Shown: positions 1-7,683 of the stretch, in pieces
Layout: every line of letters begins with the position of its first letter
Numbering within the stretch: the first letter of the stretch is position 1
NCBI GenBank assembly: GCA_902560815.1
Contig: CACENP010000002.1
Location: forward strand, 41,070 to 105,069
Direction: 5' to 3'
Source: an uncultured Pelagibacteraceae bacterium
GTDB lineage: Bacteria; Pseudomonadota; Alphaproteobacteria; Pelagibacterales; Pelagibacteraceae
Length of the DNA stretch: 64,000 bases
Notes under the pieces: generated by a model
What the model saw: only the letters and a program-made list of their open reading frames with translations
Database searches by the model: none
What the model was told of the DNA's origin: nothing
Translations under genes and position numbers: made by a program

Positions 1-167
1 GCTTTTCTTATTACTGTCCAATTACCTGGTTTAAGTTTTATTTTGATATCTTTGTTATAATTAAAATAATCATTAACTTGATCTCCAATATAAAATGTTT
101 TTGCTGAAGAATGCGAGTTAAAATTAATTATAAAGCTTAAAAATAATAAGCATAAAATTTTTTTCAT
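1..167 (-). CDS. Secreted protein of unknown function, N-terminal fragment
   Basis: Reading leftwards from an ATG at 167 the frame stays open to the window edge, so only about 55 residues are visible. It opens with a lysine pair and a hydrophobic stretch (MKKILCLLFLSFIINF), then a Ser/Ala-rich segment typical of a signal peptidase site. The visible mature part is short and rich in Asn, Lys and Tyr, with no motif I recognise. Export to the periplasm is inferred from the signal peptide; function is unknown. It is divergent from the dhaK-like gene at 212, so the 44-base gap probably holds both promoters. Confidence 0.6.
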   Translation of the reverse strand, partial: MKKILCLLFLSFIINFNSHSSAKTFYIGDQVNDYFNYNKDIKIKLKPGNWTVIRK

Positions 168-211
168 AAAACAACTATATACTTTTTTAAAATTGAATTA
201 TAAAAATAATT

Positions 212-1207
212 ATGAAAAAAATAATTAACAATCCAGTTAATTTTGTAGAAGAGTCGATTGATGGACTTATTAAATCTCACCCCGATGTTTATGCTTTAGC
301 TAAAGATAACAACAGAGTGGTGACGAGAGCGAAAAAAGCTTCAAATAAAGTTGGAATAGTAACTGGGGGTGGATCGGGACACTTACCTGTATTTACCGGG
401 TATATTGGTAAAGGATTTTTAGATGCTTGTGCTATTGGATCAGTGTTTGCATCTCCATCAGTAGATCAGATGGTTTCTGCTATAAAAAATGCTGATAATG
501 GTAATGGAGTTTTGTGTATCATTGGAAATTATGGTGGTGATGTTATGAATTTTGAAATGGCATGTGAAATGGTTGAAGCAGAAGGAATTAAGACAAAAAA
601 AGTAATTGTTTCAGACGATATTGCAAGTGCAAGTGAAGCTGAGAAAGAAAAAAGAAGAGGAATCGCTGGTATGATATTTGTATTTAAAGTTACCGGAGCA
701 ATTGCTGAAACTGGCACTTCTCTCGAAGATGTTTTTAAAACAGCCACTGAAGTTAATAATAATATTCGAACTCTTGGTGTTGCTGTTTCACCTTGTATTT
801 TACCTGAAGCTGGAAAACCTACTTTTGAAATTAGTGATGATGAAATTGAAATAGGAATGGGTATACATGGAGAGCCTGGAATAAAAAGAGAAAAATTGAG
901 ACCTGCAAATGAGTTAGTTGATGACTTATATAAAAGAATTATTTTAGATTCTAAACTGACTGCTAACGACAATATTGTAGTTATGATAAATAGTTTAGGT
1001 GCCACACCACTTGAAGAATTATATATTATATCTAAAAGAGTTAATGAAAACTTATCAAGTTCAAAAATAAAAAATATTAAAACTTATGTTGGAAGGTATG
1101 CAACTTCTATGGAGATGGCAGGCATGTCTATAACCACATTAAAATTAAATGATAACTTAAAAAAATATCTTTTTGCAAAAAGTGAATGTCCTTTTTGGAA
1201 TAATTAA
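212..1207 (+). CDS. dhaK: Dihydroxyacetone kinase DhaK-type subunit, no DhaL partner nearby
   Basis: DhaK-domain protein of 331 residues, close to the usual length. Visible family motifs are GGGSGH (52-57), an Asp in NYGGD (D110) and the substrate-binding His in GMGIHGEPG (H219), the residue that forms a covalent hemiaminal with dihydroxyacetone in characterised DhaK. The usual GHEP and KNYTGD motifs read GHLP and GNYGGD here, so the substrate may be another short keto-sugar such as a tetrulose. DhaK normally needs DhaL, as a separate subunit or fused C-terminal domain, to supply ATP or the phosphoryl group; no DhaL is encoded anywhere in this window. The 3' end overlaps the convergent transporter gene by four bases. 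The fold assignment is firm; the substrate is open. Confidence 0.85.
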   Translation: MKKIINNPVNFVEESIDGLIKSHPDVYALAKDNNRVVTRAKKASNKVGIVTGGGSGHLPVFTGYIGKGFLDACAIGSVFASPSVDQMVSAIKNADNGNGVLCIIGNYGGDVMNFEMACEMVEAEGIKTKKVIVSDDIASASEAEKEKRRGIAGMIFVFKVTGAIAETGTSLEDVFKTATEVNNNIRTLGVAVSPCILPEAGKPTFEISDDEIEIGMGIHGEPGIKREKLRPANELVDDLYKRIILDSKLTANDNIVVMINSLGATPLEELYIISKRVNENLSSSKIKNIKTYVGRYATSMEMAGMSITTLKLNDNLKKYLFAKSECPFWNN

Positions 1208-2052
1208 GCTTTGTTCCTTAAAAAATAAATAAATATAAATCCGGTTATATACATTATTAATGCATATGCAGCTGTAGGTATCATGTAAACAATTTCACTT
1301 GAAATTTCTGTAGCAACAAAAACTGCTAAAGTTCCATTTTGAAGTCCACACTCAAGTGAAATACATTTTATTTGTTCTATTCCAGATGCAAAAGTTTTTG
1401 CAAGATAATAAGCAATAATCATCATTGCTATATTCAAAGTTAATACTACTAAACCAGCTTGTGCTAGATAAGTAAAAATATTATCTTTTTCTTCAACCCA
1501 AATTGCAATAAAAACAATTAAAAATAATATACCTGTAATTTTATCAATAATTGAAGTTTTTGAACTTATAAAATTATCTGCAAATTTTCTAATTATCATT
1601 CCTAGAGTTACTGGTACTGCGACTACCAATGCCATTTTTAGTGCAGTTCCAGTTATATTAATATTTTCATCTGCAAAGCTAACTCCCAAAAGATCCGCCG
1701 AAGTAAAAACAATCAGTGGAACTGTTATAATACTAATTATGCTTATTACTGCTGTTAATGAAACTGACAATGCTACATCTCCTTTTGCAAACTTTGTTAA
1801 AACATTTGATGTAATTCCACCAGGTGCAGCTGCGATAATCATTACTCCCAAAGCAATTTCTGGAGATGTTCCTAGAATTTTTATTAATATGAAAGCAACT
1901 ATAGGTAAAATAATCAATTGAGATACAAAACCTATTAAAAAATCTTTTGGAGTTTTTAATACTCTTGAAAAATCTTGGGTTGTTAGGCCTAATCCAAGAC
2001 CAAGCATTATCAATGCGAGTGCAATAGGTGCTATTTTTGTTACAATTTCCAT
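1204..2052 (-). CDS. BASS-family (bile acid:sodium symporter-like) transporter
   Basis: A 282-residue integral membrane protein with about nine to ten hydrophobic helices. The features fit the BASS family: an early GLGLGL stretch near residue 20, a conserved AAAPGG motif near residue 75, and a crossover region with the ECGLQNG motif near residue 235. Family members are usually sodium-coupled importers of organic anions such as bile acids, pyruvate or pantoate. The true substrate cannot be read from sequence. The gene is convergent with dhaK (four-base overlap) and divergent from the phosphotransacetylase-like gene. A role in importing a three-carbon acid or sulfonate for the neighbouring enzymes is only a guess. 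Confidence 0.85.
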   Translation of the reverse strand: MEIVTKIAPIALALIMLGLGLGLTTQDFSRVLKTPKDFLIGFVSQLIILPIVAFILIKILGTSPEIALGVMIIAAAPGGITSNVLTKFAKGDVALSVSLTAVISIISIITVPLIVFTSADLLGVSFADENINITGTALKMALVVAVPVTLGMIIRKFADNFISSKTSIIDKITGILFLIVFIAIWVEEKDNIFTYLAQAGLVVLTLNIAMMIIAYYLAKTFASGIEQIKCISLECGLQNGTLAVFVATEISSEIVYMIPTAAYALIMYITGFIFIYFLRNKA

Positions 2053-2127
2053 AGTTCAGACACAGTTTTTTATTTAATCTATTTTACTATAAATTGTTAT
2101 AAATTTATATATACAAAAAACTTAAAA

Positions 2128-3039
2128 ATGCTTTCAGATAAAGAAATAGTTTGTCCAAATAATCTACTTAATGTTGCACATAAAAAGAAAGGTGTAGTAG
2201 CTGGGATAGTTAATGCAGGAAAACCACTCCCAATGCTGTCTGTTATGGACGCTGTTAAGGAAGATTTAATCATACCAATTTTCATTGGTGATAAAGATGA
2301 AATTCAAAAATGTGCAGATAATTTAAAATTTGATATATCAAAATTTGAAACTATTCACGAACCTATAGAAAATAATACTGCAAAAGTTGCAGCAAAACTT
2401 GCCTCTGAAAACAAAATAAGAATAATTGTTAAAGGTCATATACATACAGATATTCTCATGAAAGAAGTTTTAAAAAGAGAATATAATTTATTAAGTAAAA
2501 CAAGATTAAGTCACATATGGCATATGACTTTAAATAAAGAAGGTAAACCATTAATCATTACTGATGGAGCTTTAAATGTACTGCCTAATGTTAAAACAAA
2601 AATGCATATACTTAAAAATGTAATTAATTTTTCTAACAGAATTGGAAATGAAAGACCAAAAGTTGCTATATTATCAGCAACAGAAGAAGTATTAGATAGT
2701 GTTCAAAGTTCACTTGATGCAAAAGAAATCACAGAATTGGCAAAAAAAGAAAATTTAAATGCAGATGTTTTTGGACCTCTAGCGTTTGATAATAGTATTT
2801 CAAAAAAATCGGCTGCGATTAAAGGAATTAAAAATGCAGTTGCAGGTGAAGCTGATGTTTTGTTGGTTCCAAGTGTTGAAGCGGGAAATGGATTGGTTAA
2901 AATGATGATATATTTCATGGGTGCTTGCGCTGCAGGTGTAGTTATTGGAGGAAAAGTTCCAGTTGTTATAACAAGTAGATCGGATGAAGCGGCAGCAAGA
3001 TTAGCTTCCATGGCGGCTGCAGTAGTTGCATTAGATTAA
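2128..3039 (+). CDS. Phosphate acetyl/butyryltransferase family protein
   Basis: A 303-residue protein resembling the PF01515 phosphotransacetylase family, which interconverts acyl-CoA plus phosphate and acyl-phosphate plus CoA. It has the short form made of the catalytic domain alone; in many proteobacteria this domain is fused behind a MaoC-like hydratase domain, which is absent here. A C-terminal glycine/alanine-rich segment with PVVITSRSD near residue 285 is typical of the family. The histidinol-dehydrogenase-like gene starts 25 bases downstream on the same strand, so the two are probably co-transcribed. Acetyl-phosphate released by a sulfonate-cleaving enzyme would be one plausible substrate, but no such enzyme is present in the window. 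Confidence 0.8.
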   Translation: MLSDKEIVCPNNLLNVAHKKKGVVAGIVNAGKPLPMLSVMDAVKEDLIIPIFIGDKDEIQKCADNLKFDISKFETIHEPIENNTAKVAAKLASENKIRIIVKGHIHTDILMKEVLKREYNLLSKTRLSHIWHMTLNKEGKPLIITDGALNVLPNVKTKMHILKNVINFSNRIGNERPKVAILSATEEVLDSVQSSLDAKEITELAKKENLNADVFGPLAFDNSISKKSAAIKGIKNAVAGEADVLLVPSVEAGNGLVKMMIYFMGACAAGVVIGGKVPVVITSRSDEAAARLASMAAAVVALD

Positions 3040-3064
3040 TTAATGATTTAAAAGCTTAAAAATT

Positions 3065-4351
3065 ATGACAATCAAGTATCTAAAAAAATCACCAAAAACA
3101 TCCTCGACTGATGATTCAAAGACAAGAGAAATTGTAGAAAATATTTTAAAAGATATTGAAGTAAAAAAAGAAGAAGGTTGTAAAGAACTTGGTAAAAAAT
3201 TTGATAAGTATGATGGTGAAATTATTGTCTCTAAAGAAAAAATAGAAGAAATAAAAAAAAATTTAGATCAAAAAACAAAGGATGATATTCAGTTTTCACA
3301 CGAAAGAGTTCGAAAATTTGCTGAAGCTCAATTAAAAAACTACGGCCAAGATTTTGAAGTTGAACTTTCAGAGGGTTTATATGCTGGACAAAAGTTAATA
3401 CCTGTAAATACAGCAGGATGCTATGTACCAGCAGGAAGATATGCGCATATAGCTTCGGCTGTAATGAGTGTTACAACAGCTAAAGTTGCTGGAGTTAAAA
3501 ATATTTTAGTTTGTAGTTCACCAAAACCAGATATTGGAGTTCACCCATCAATTATCTATACAGCTGATTTATGTGGAGCAGATGTAATTATGAACTTAGG
3601 TGGAGTCCAGGCAATTGCTGCTATGACAAATGGATTATTTGGAAATGCGCCAGCTGATATTTTGGTTGGGCCAGGAAATCAATTTGTTGCTGAAGCAAAA
3701 AGAATATTGTTTGGAAAAGTTGGAATTGATTTATTTGCTGGTCCTACAGAAATTGCTGTAATTGCTGATGAAACGGCTGATGCTGAGATAGTAGCATTTG
3801 ATTTAGTTGGTCAAGCTGAACATGGTTATAATTCACCTGCATGGTTGCTTACTACTAGTAAAAAATTAGCAGAAGAAGTTATGAAAAGAGTGCCTGAGTT
3901 AATTGCAGATTTACCAGAACTACCTAAACAAAGTGCAGGGGATGCATGGAGAGATTTTGGTGAAGTTATTCTTTGCGATACTGACGAAGAAATGGCAAAA
4001 ATTAGTGATGAATATGCACCAGAGCATTTAGAAGTTCAGACAAAAAATTTGAAATGGTTTCATGAAAGATTAAAAAACTATGGATCTCTATTTATAGGTG
4101 AAGAAACAACGGTAGCTTACGGTGATAAATGTTCAGGAACAAACCATATTCTTCCAACTAAAGGTGCTGGGAGATATACAGGTGGATTATTTGTAGGTAA
4201 ATTTATTAAAACACTAAGTTTTCAAAGAATGACGAAAGAGTCTACAAAAGAAGTTGGCGCTGCAGCTGCAAGAATTTCTAGATATGAAGGAATGGAAGCA
4301 CACGCACGAACTGGCGATGTAAGACTTAGAAAATACGGCTTTTCAAATTAA
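3065..4351 (+). CDS. hpsN: Histidinol-dehydrogenase family, probable sulfopropanediol 3-dehydrogenase (HpsN-like)
   Basis: A 428-residue NAD-dependent, zinc-dependent dehydrogenase of the HisD fold. The zinc and catalytic signature QAEHG lies near residue 252, EYAPEHLEV near 320 and a C-terminal EAHARTGDVR near 412. The sequence following the zinc motif (GYNSPAWLLTTS) and the C-terminus match my memory of HpsN, which oxidises (R)-2,3-dihydroxypropane-1-sulfonate to sulfolactate in marine bacteria, better than biosynthetic HisD. No his genes are adjacent, and the upstream partner is a phosphotransacetylase-family gene. DHPS is a major phytoplankton sulfonate, and SAR11 hpsN transcripts have been reported in seawater. 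The family is certain; the HpsN assignment over HisD is moderate. Confidence 0.72.
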   Translation: MTIKYLKKSPKTSSTDDSKTREIVENILKDIEVKKEEGCKELGKKFDKYDGEIIVSKEKIEEIKKNLDQKTKDDIQFSHERVRKFAEAQLKNYGQDFEVELSEGLYAGQKLIPVNTAGCYVPAGRYAHIASAVMSVTTAKVAGVKNILVCSSPKPDIGVHPSIIYTADLCGADVIMNLGGVQAIAAMTNGLFGNAPADILVGPGNQFVAEAKRILFGKVGIDLFAGPTEIAVIADETADAEIVAFDLVGQAEHGYNSPAWLLTTSKKLAEEVMKRVPELIADLPELPKQSAGDAWRDFGEVILCDTDEEMAKISDEYAPEHLEVQTKNLKWFHERLKNYGSLFIGEETTVAYGDKCSGTNHILPTKGAGRYTGGLFVGKFIKTLSFQRMTKESTKEVGAAAARISRYEGMEAHARTGDVRLRKYGFSN

Positions 4352-4356
4352 GTTAT

Positions 4357-4791
4357 TTACAGAGAATTTATTAATTCTGGTGCTATTTTTTTTGATCTAG
4401 AATAGTATTTGATTTTTTTAATATTTTCTAAATTTGATTTATCATTACCAACAACTACGAACCCTATCATGCCCATGCTCTTATGCGGTGTACACCAATA
4501 AGCATATATTCCTGGAACTGTAAAAGTATATTCAGCATCTTTACTGAACTTTGTTTTAAATTTTTCGACACCTGATGGTACTCCACCTTTAATAAACTCG
4601 ACATTGTGCCCTGGATTTGTTGATTTCCAAAAAACAGTATCTCCAACATCTATTCTCACAATTTTTTTAGAATAAACCATAGATTCTTTACCTAATTTGT
4701 TTAACATTTCTATAGTTTCATCTGCAGCAAACGAGCTAGATGTAAAAAATAACAAAGTAATTAAAATAGTTAAGTTTTTTAAAGTTTTCAT
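4357..4791 (-). CDS. Pseudoazurin-like blue copper protein
   Basis: A 144-residue exported cupredoxin. A signal peptide occupies about residues 1-23 (hydrophobic core followed by SSFAADE). All four type 1 copper ligands are visible: His62 in GHNVEF, then Cys100, His103 and Met108 in the YWCTPHKSMGMIG block, the spacing seen in pseudoazurins. It should carry electrons in the periplasm between respiratory complexes or to a terminal reductase. It is convergent with the hpsN-like gene and divergent from a small secreted-protein gene; the shared 159-base upstream region contains an inverted repeat. The partner redox enzyme is not in the window. Confidence 0.9.
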   Translation of the reverse strand: MKTLKNLTILITLLFFTSSSFAADETIEMLNKLGKESMVYSKKIVRIDVGDTVFWKSTNPGHNVEFIKGGVPSGVEKFKTKFSKDAEYTFTVPGIYAYWCTPHKSMGMIGFVVVGNDKSNLENIKKIKYYSRSKKIAPELINSL

Positions 4792-4800
4792 ATTAAATGT

Positions 4801-4860
4801 TTGTTTGAGTAATCCATATCGACCATATAGGTAATAAAATTATTTTATCAACTCAAACAA
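4801..4860. repeat. 10-bp inverted repeat enclosing a 15-base palindrome, divergent upstream region
   Basis: TTGTTTGAGT at 4801-4810 is the exact reverse complement of ACTCAAACAA at 4851-4860. Inside the 40-base spacer lies a further perfect palindrome, ATAAAATTATTTTAT (4834-4848). The element sits between the divergent pseudoazurin and small secreted-protein genes, close to the pseudoazurin start codon. A TTGACA hexamer follows at 4871-4876 on the plus strand, though I see no well-spaced -10. It could be a regulator site or a leader structure in the pseudoazurin mRNA. Function is inferred only. Confidence 0.45.
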
Positions 4861-4950
4861 GTGTAACAAGTTGACACATTTGTGCTGTGACAAAAAATTA
4901 TCTTAAAATTATTTTATTAATATTATTAAAATGACTTTGAGAGGAAAAAT

Positions 4951-5157
4951 ATGAAAAAATTATTAATTACAATCACATTGGTACTTTTCTCAAGTTCTGC
5001 TTTTGCTGGCTCTTGCCTAAAGCTAGTTGGAAAAGTAGATGAAAAAATGCAACAAGTTATGGAATTAAGAGATGCTGGTAAAAAAGCACATGAAGAAGGT
5101 GACCATGCAAAATCTGAGGAGCTGCTTATTAAAGCTCTCAATCTTTTTAAAAGCTAA
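4951..5157 (+). CDS. Small secreted helical protein, unknown function
   Basis: A 68-residue protein with a clear signal peptide ending SSSAFAGSC, about residues 1-19; the Cys after the cleavage region is the only one. The mature part of about 48 residues is charged and predicted helical (VGKVDEKMQQVMELRD, then a Lys/Glu-rich stretch), with a spacing that could form a single TPR-like helix pair. The start is supported by GAGG about eight bases upstream. I do not recognise the family. It is followed immediately by a strong inverted repeat and is divergent from pseudoazurin, so the two may share regulation. Periplasmic location is inferred from the signal peptide. Confidence 0.75.
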   Translation: MKKLLITITLVLFSSSAFAGSCLKLVGKVDEKMQQVMELRDAGKKAHEEGDHAKSEELLIKALNLFKS

Positions 5158-5166
5158 GTAACAAAA

Positions 5167-5221
5167 TTTGATAGGGGTTTTAAATTAACCAATAGACCCC
5201 CCCATTACTACCCCTATCAAA
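5167..5221. terminator. 12-bp inverted repeat between convergent genes, probable bidirectional terminator or structured RNA
   Basis: TTTGATAGGGGT at 5167-5178 is perfectly complementary to ACCCCTATCAAA at 5210-5221. The 31-base loop contains a run of seven C (5196-5202 region) that could pair with the same GGGG arm, allowing two alternative hairpins. It lies just after the small secreted-protein stop and just before the stop of the convergent glycosidase gene. No strong T-tract follows on the plus strand and only four T on the minus strand, so factor-independent termination is not assured. Confidence 0.55.
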
Positions 5222-5227
5222 CTTAAT

Positions 5228-6490
5228 CTAATTTTTACTCAAAATTAAATCTAAATAAAGAGCTGCAGACCATGAAAAGTTATTTGCACCAAAAGGGAGA
5301 CCAGTTTTAGAACTGTAATATTCATGAAAGTTATTTTGATTAATTAATTTAATTGTTTGTTTTTTTACTTTTTCGGCGAAATTTCTATTTTTATTAATTA
5401 AAGATTTATAAATTATCCAATTAGTATTAATCCATACAGGGCCTCTCCAGTATCTTTTCTCTTCGAATGAATGATGGTCGGGTTTTATTGTAGTAAAAAA
5501 ATACTTCTGATTTACATTAAAATCTTCAAGATTTTTAATTATTTTTGTATTCACATCATCAAGGTTCAAATCTGCAAATAAAACAAAGAAATTAGTTAAT
5601 GAGGGTATTTTAATTTCCTCATTATTTTTTAAATCAAATGAAAAAAACATTTTTTCTTTTTCATTATATAAATCAAATATTTTATTTTCTGTTTTTTTGA
5701 TTTTTTTTTCTAAATCTAAATAATCTAATTTAAATAATTTTAATAGTTCTATTAAATCTTTATTCGCTTTAAGAAAAATAGAATTAAAACCAATATCAAT
5801 AATATTAAACATAGAATTATTTAAAAGTTTATTAGGATTATAATTGTCTGACTTAAATTGATTTAAGAGAGTTATATAGCAATCATAATCTTTTTTTAGT
5901 GGTCTTTCATCATTTTTTGAAACTTTAAGATCTCTTCTTTCGTATGATAAATTTTTATCTACATTTATTTTAGATAATGCAAAGTCCCATAATGGAGAAT
6001 TATCATAACCACTTTCCCACGGGTGTATTATAGATATTAAGCCCGATTGATTTTGGTCTCTATTTTTAAAAAACCATTCATGATATTTTTTTAATTTACA
6101 AACTAGATTAAAAACTTTTTTATTTTGCGTTTCATCTAATGAATTATTTTTAACAATTATTCTTAAGATTGATGCTGCTATTGGTGGCTGAGTAATTCCA
6201 GAAGATGGTATTTCTTTTCCACAAGACCATGTCGTGTGGTTTGGAAAATAGCTATCATCAACTTCATGAAACAAAATATGTGGTACCATACCATCGTCCC
6301 ATTGACCCTTTAAAAGAGTTTCCAATTCCTGAATTGCATAATCTAAATTAAAATATGAATAACCTAACGATATAAAAGCTGAGTCCCAATTCCACTGAGC
6401 TGGGTATAGCTTATTATTTGTAGGTAGTGTGTAGCCAGCCCTTCTATTCTCTAGAAGAATTTTTTTAGCAACCTCAACTAAATCACTCAT
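5228..6490 (-). CDS. GH63-like glycoside hydrolase (glucosyl/mannosylglycerate hydrolase type)
   Basis: A 420-residue protein with the (alpha/alpha)6-barrel signatures of GH63-type enzymes. HPWESGYDNSPLWD near residue 155 carries the expected acid Asp; YWRGPVWINTNW lies near 350; HEYYSSKTG with FSWSAAL near the end carries the candidate base Glu. No signal peptide is seen, so it acts in the cytoplasm. Its length and motifs fit bacterial enzymes that hydrolyse compatible solutes such as mannosylglycerate or glucosylglycerate rather than the much larger eukaryotic glucosidase. The start codon overlaps the stop of the permease gene upstream (TAATG), so it belongs to the ABC importer operon and probably cleaves what that system imports. 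Confidence 0.78.
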   Translation of the reverse strand: MSDLVEVAKKILLENRRAGYTLPTNNKLYPAQWNWDSAFISLGYSYFNLDYAIQELETLLKGQWDDGMVPHILFHEVDDSYFPNHTTWSCGKEIPSSGITQPPIAASILRIIVKNNSLDETQNKKVFNLVCKLKKYHEWFFKNRDQNQSGLISIIHPWESGYDNSPLWDFALSKINVDKNLSYERRDLKVSKNDERPLKKDYDCYITLLNQFKSDNYNPNKLLNNSMFNIIDIGFNSIFLKANKDLIELLKLFKLDYLDLEKKIKKTENKIFDLYNEKEKMFFSFDLKNNEEIKIPSLTNFFVLFADLNLDDVNTKIIKNLEDFNVNQKYFFTTIKPDHHSFEEKRYWRGPVWINTNWIIYKSLINKNRNFAEKVKKQTIKLINQNNFHEYYSSKTGLPFGANNFSWSAALYLDLILSKN

Positions 6491-7683
6491 TATCCCTTCA
6501 CGCTTCCTGCTGTTAATCCGCTTACTAAATATTTTTCAAAGTAAACAAAAATAAATAAAACGGGTAAGGTCACTATTACTGATCCTGCCATAAGATATTG
6601 TCTAGGAGTTTCAGCATCACCACTTAGATACTGTATAGCCCTTGAAAGTGTAAAAGAATTTGGATTATCTAAAAACATTAAAGAAAATAAGAATTCATTC
6701 CAGGCTATCATAAATACGTATAAAGCAACTGATGAAATAGCCGGAATACTAAGTGGAATTATTATTTTAGTTATAATTCCAAACCAGCTTAATTTATCTA
6801 ATATCGCTGCTTCTTCTAATTCTTTAGGGATACTTTTGAAATATCCTTGTAACATATATATAGCCACAGGAAGAGTGGTAGCAGTATAAACAATTAATAA
6901 TCCCTCAATGGAATTTCTCAAACCCAACTGACTAAAAACAGTATAAAGTGGTATCACTAAAACAATTGCTGGGAACATATAAATTATCAATATTGATGTT
7001 GATAGAAATGTTTTTCCAAAAAAATTTAATCTGGCAATAGCATAAGCAGCTGGAATTGCAAAAACTAATGTGATGAATACAGTTCCTAGAGATACAATAG
7101 TACTAGTTAATATATACTTTCCAAATTTGTAAGATTTAAATATTACAAAATATGATTTGAATAAATCTTTAAATCCTTGAGCAAAATTTATACTAAAGTC
7201 TAAAGGATTAACTAATAATGCAATTTGTGTTTTAAAGCTAGTAACTACCATCATGTAAAATGGAAATAGAATTACAAATGAAAATAGTACTATTCCAAAA
7301 AGTGTTAAAAAATCGAAAATTATTATTTGAGTAGAATGTTCTTCTTCCAAAATTTTGTTGTTAAACTTTTTAATTTTATTAATGAAAAAATAAAGAATTA
7401 AAAATACTCCAATATTATACCAAATGGGCATAGACTGAATTAAATAACCATCAATAAATATAAATATTAATGAAAAAATTATTAATTTTAAAATATAATT
7501 AAGTTTATTTCCTATTATAACATGGGCCAATGAAACTAAAAAACCAAGTAAAAAAATAATTTGAAAATTAAAGTTTTCTAATTTTATACCTTGTAATGTA
7601 ACTAGTATTTTCCATATAGAAATCAAACTTACTAAAAAGAAAGATGAAATAATTGAAAAAATTATAATATTTTTAGTTTTCAT
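6490..7683 (-). CDS. Carbohydrate ABC transporter permease, MalG type, with extra N-terminal membrane helices
   Basis: Inner-membrane permease. The C-terminal 265 residues match MalG-type proteins, including the coupling-helix motif EEAAILDKLSWFG near residue 293 followed by IIPLS. The first 115 residues are unusual: they contain about four additional hydrophobic helices before the conventional first helix, making the protein 397 residues against about 280 for the family. I use the ATG at 7683; a TTG codon lies one codon upstream. It overlaps the MalF-type gene by 11 bases and the glycosidase by one base. With the MalF-type partner it should form the translocation pore. Confidence 0.88.
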   Translation of the reverse strand: MKTKNIIIFSIISSFFLVSLISIWKILVTLQGIKLENFNFQIIFLLGFLVSLAHVIIGNKLNYILKLIIFSLIFIFIDGYLIQSMPIWYNIGVFLILYFFINKIKKFNNKILEEEHSTQIIIFDFLTLFGIVLFSFVILFPFYMMVVTSFKTQIALLVNPLDFSINFAQGFKDLFKSYFVIFKSYKFGKYILTSTIVSLGTVFITLVFAIPAAYAIARLNFFGKTFLSTSILIIYMFPAIVLVIPLYTVFSQLGLRNSIEGLLIVYTATTLPVAIYMLQGYFKSIPKELEEAAILDKLSWFGIITKIIIPLSIPAISSVALYVFMIAWNEFLFSLMFLDNPNSFTLSRAIQYLSGDAETPRQYLMAGSVIVTLPVLFIFVYFEKYLVSGLTAGSVKG

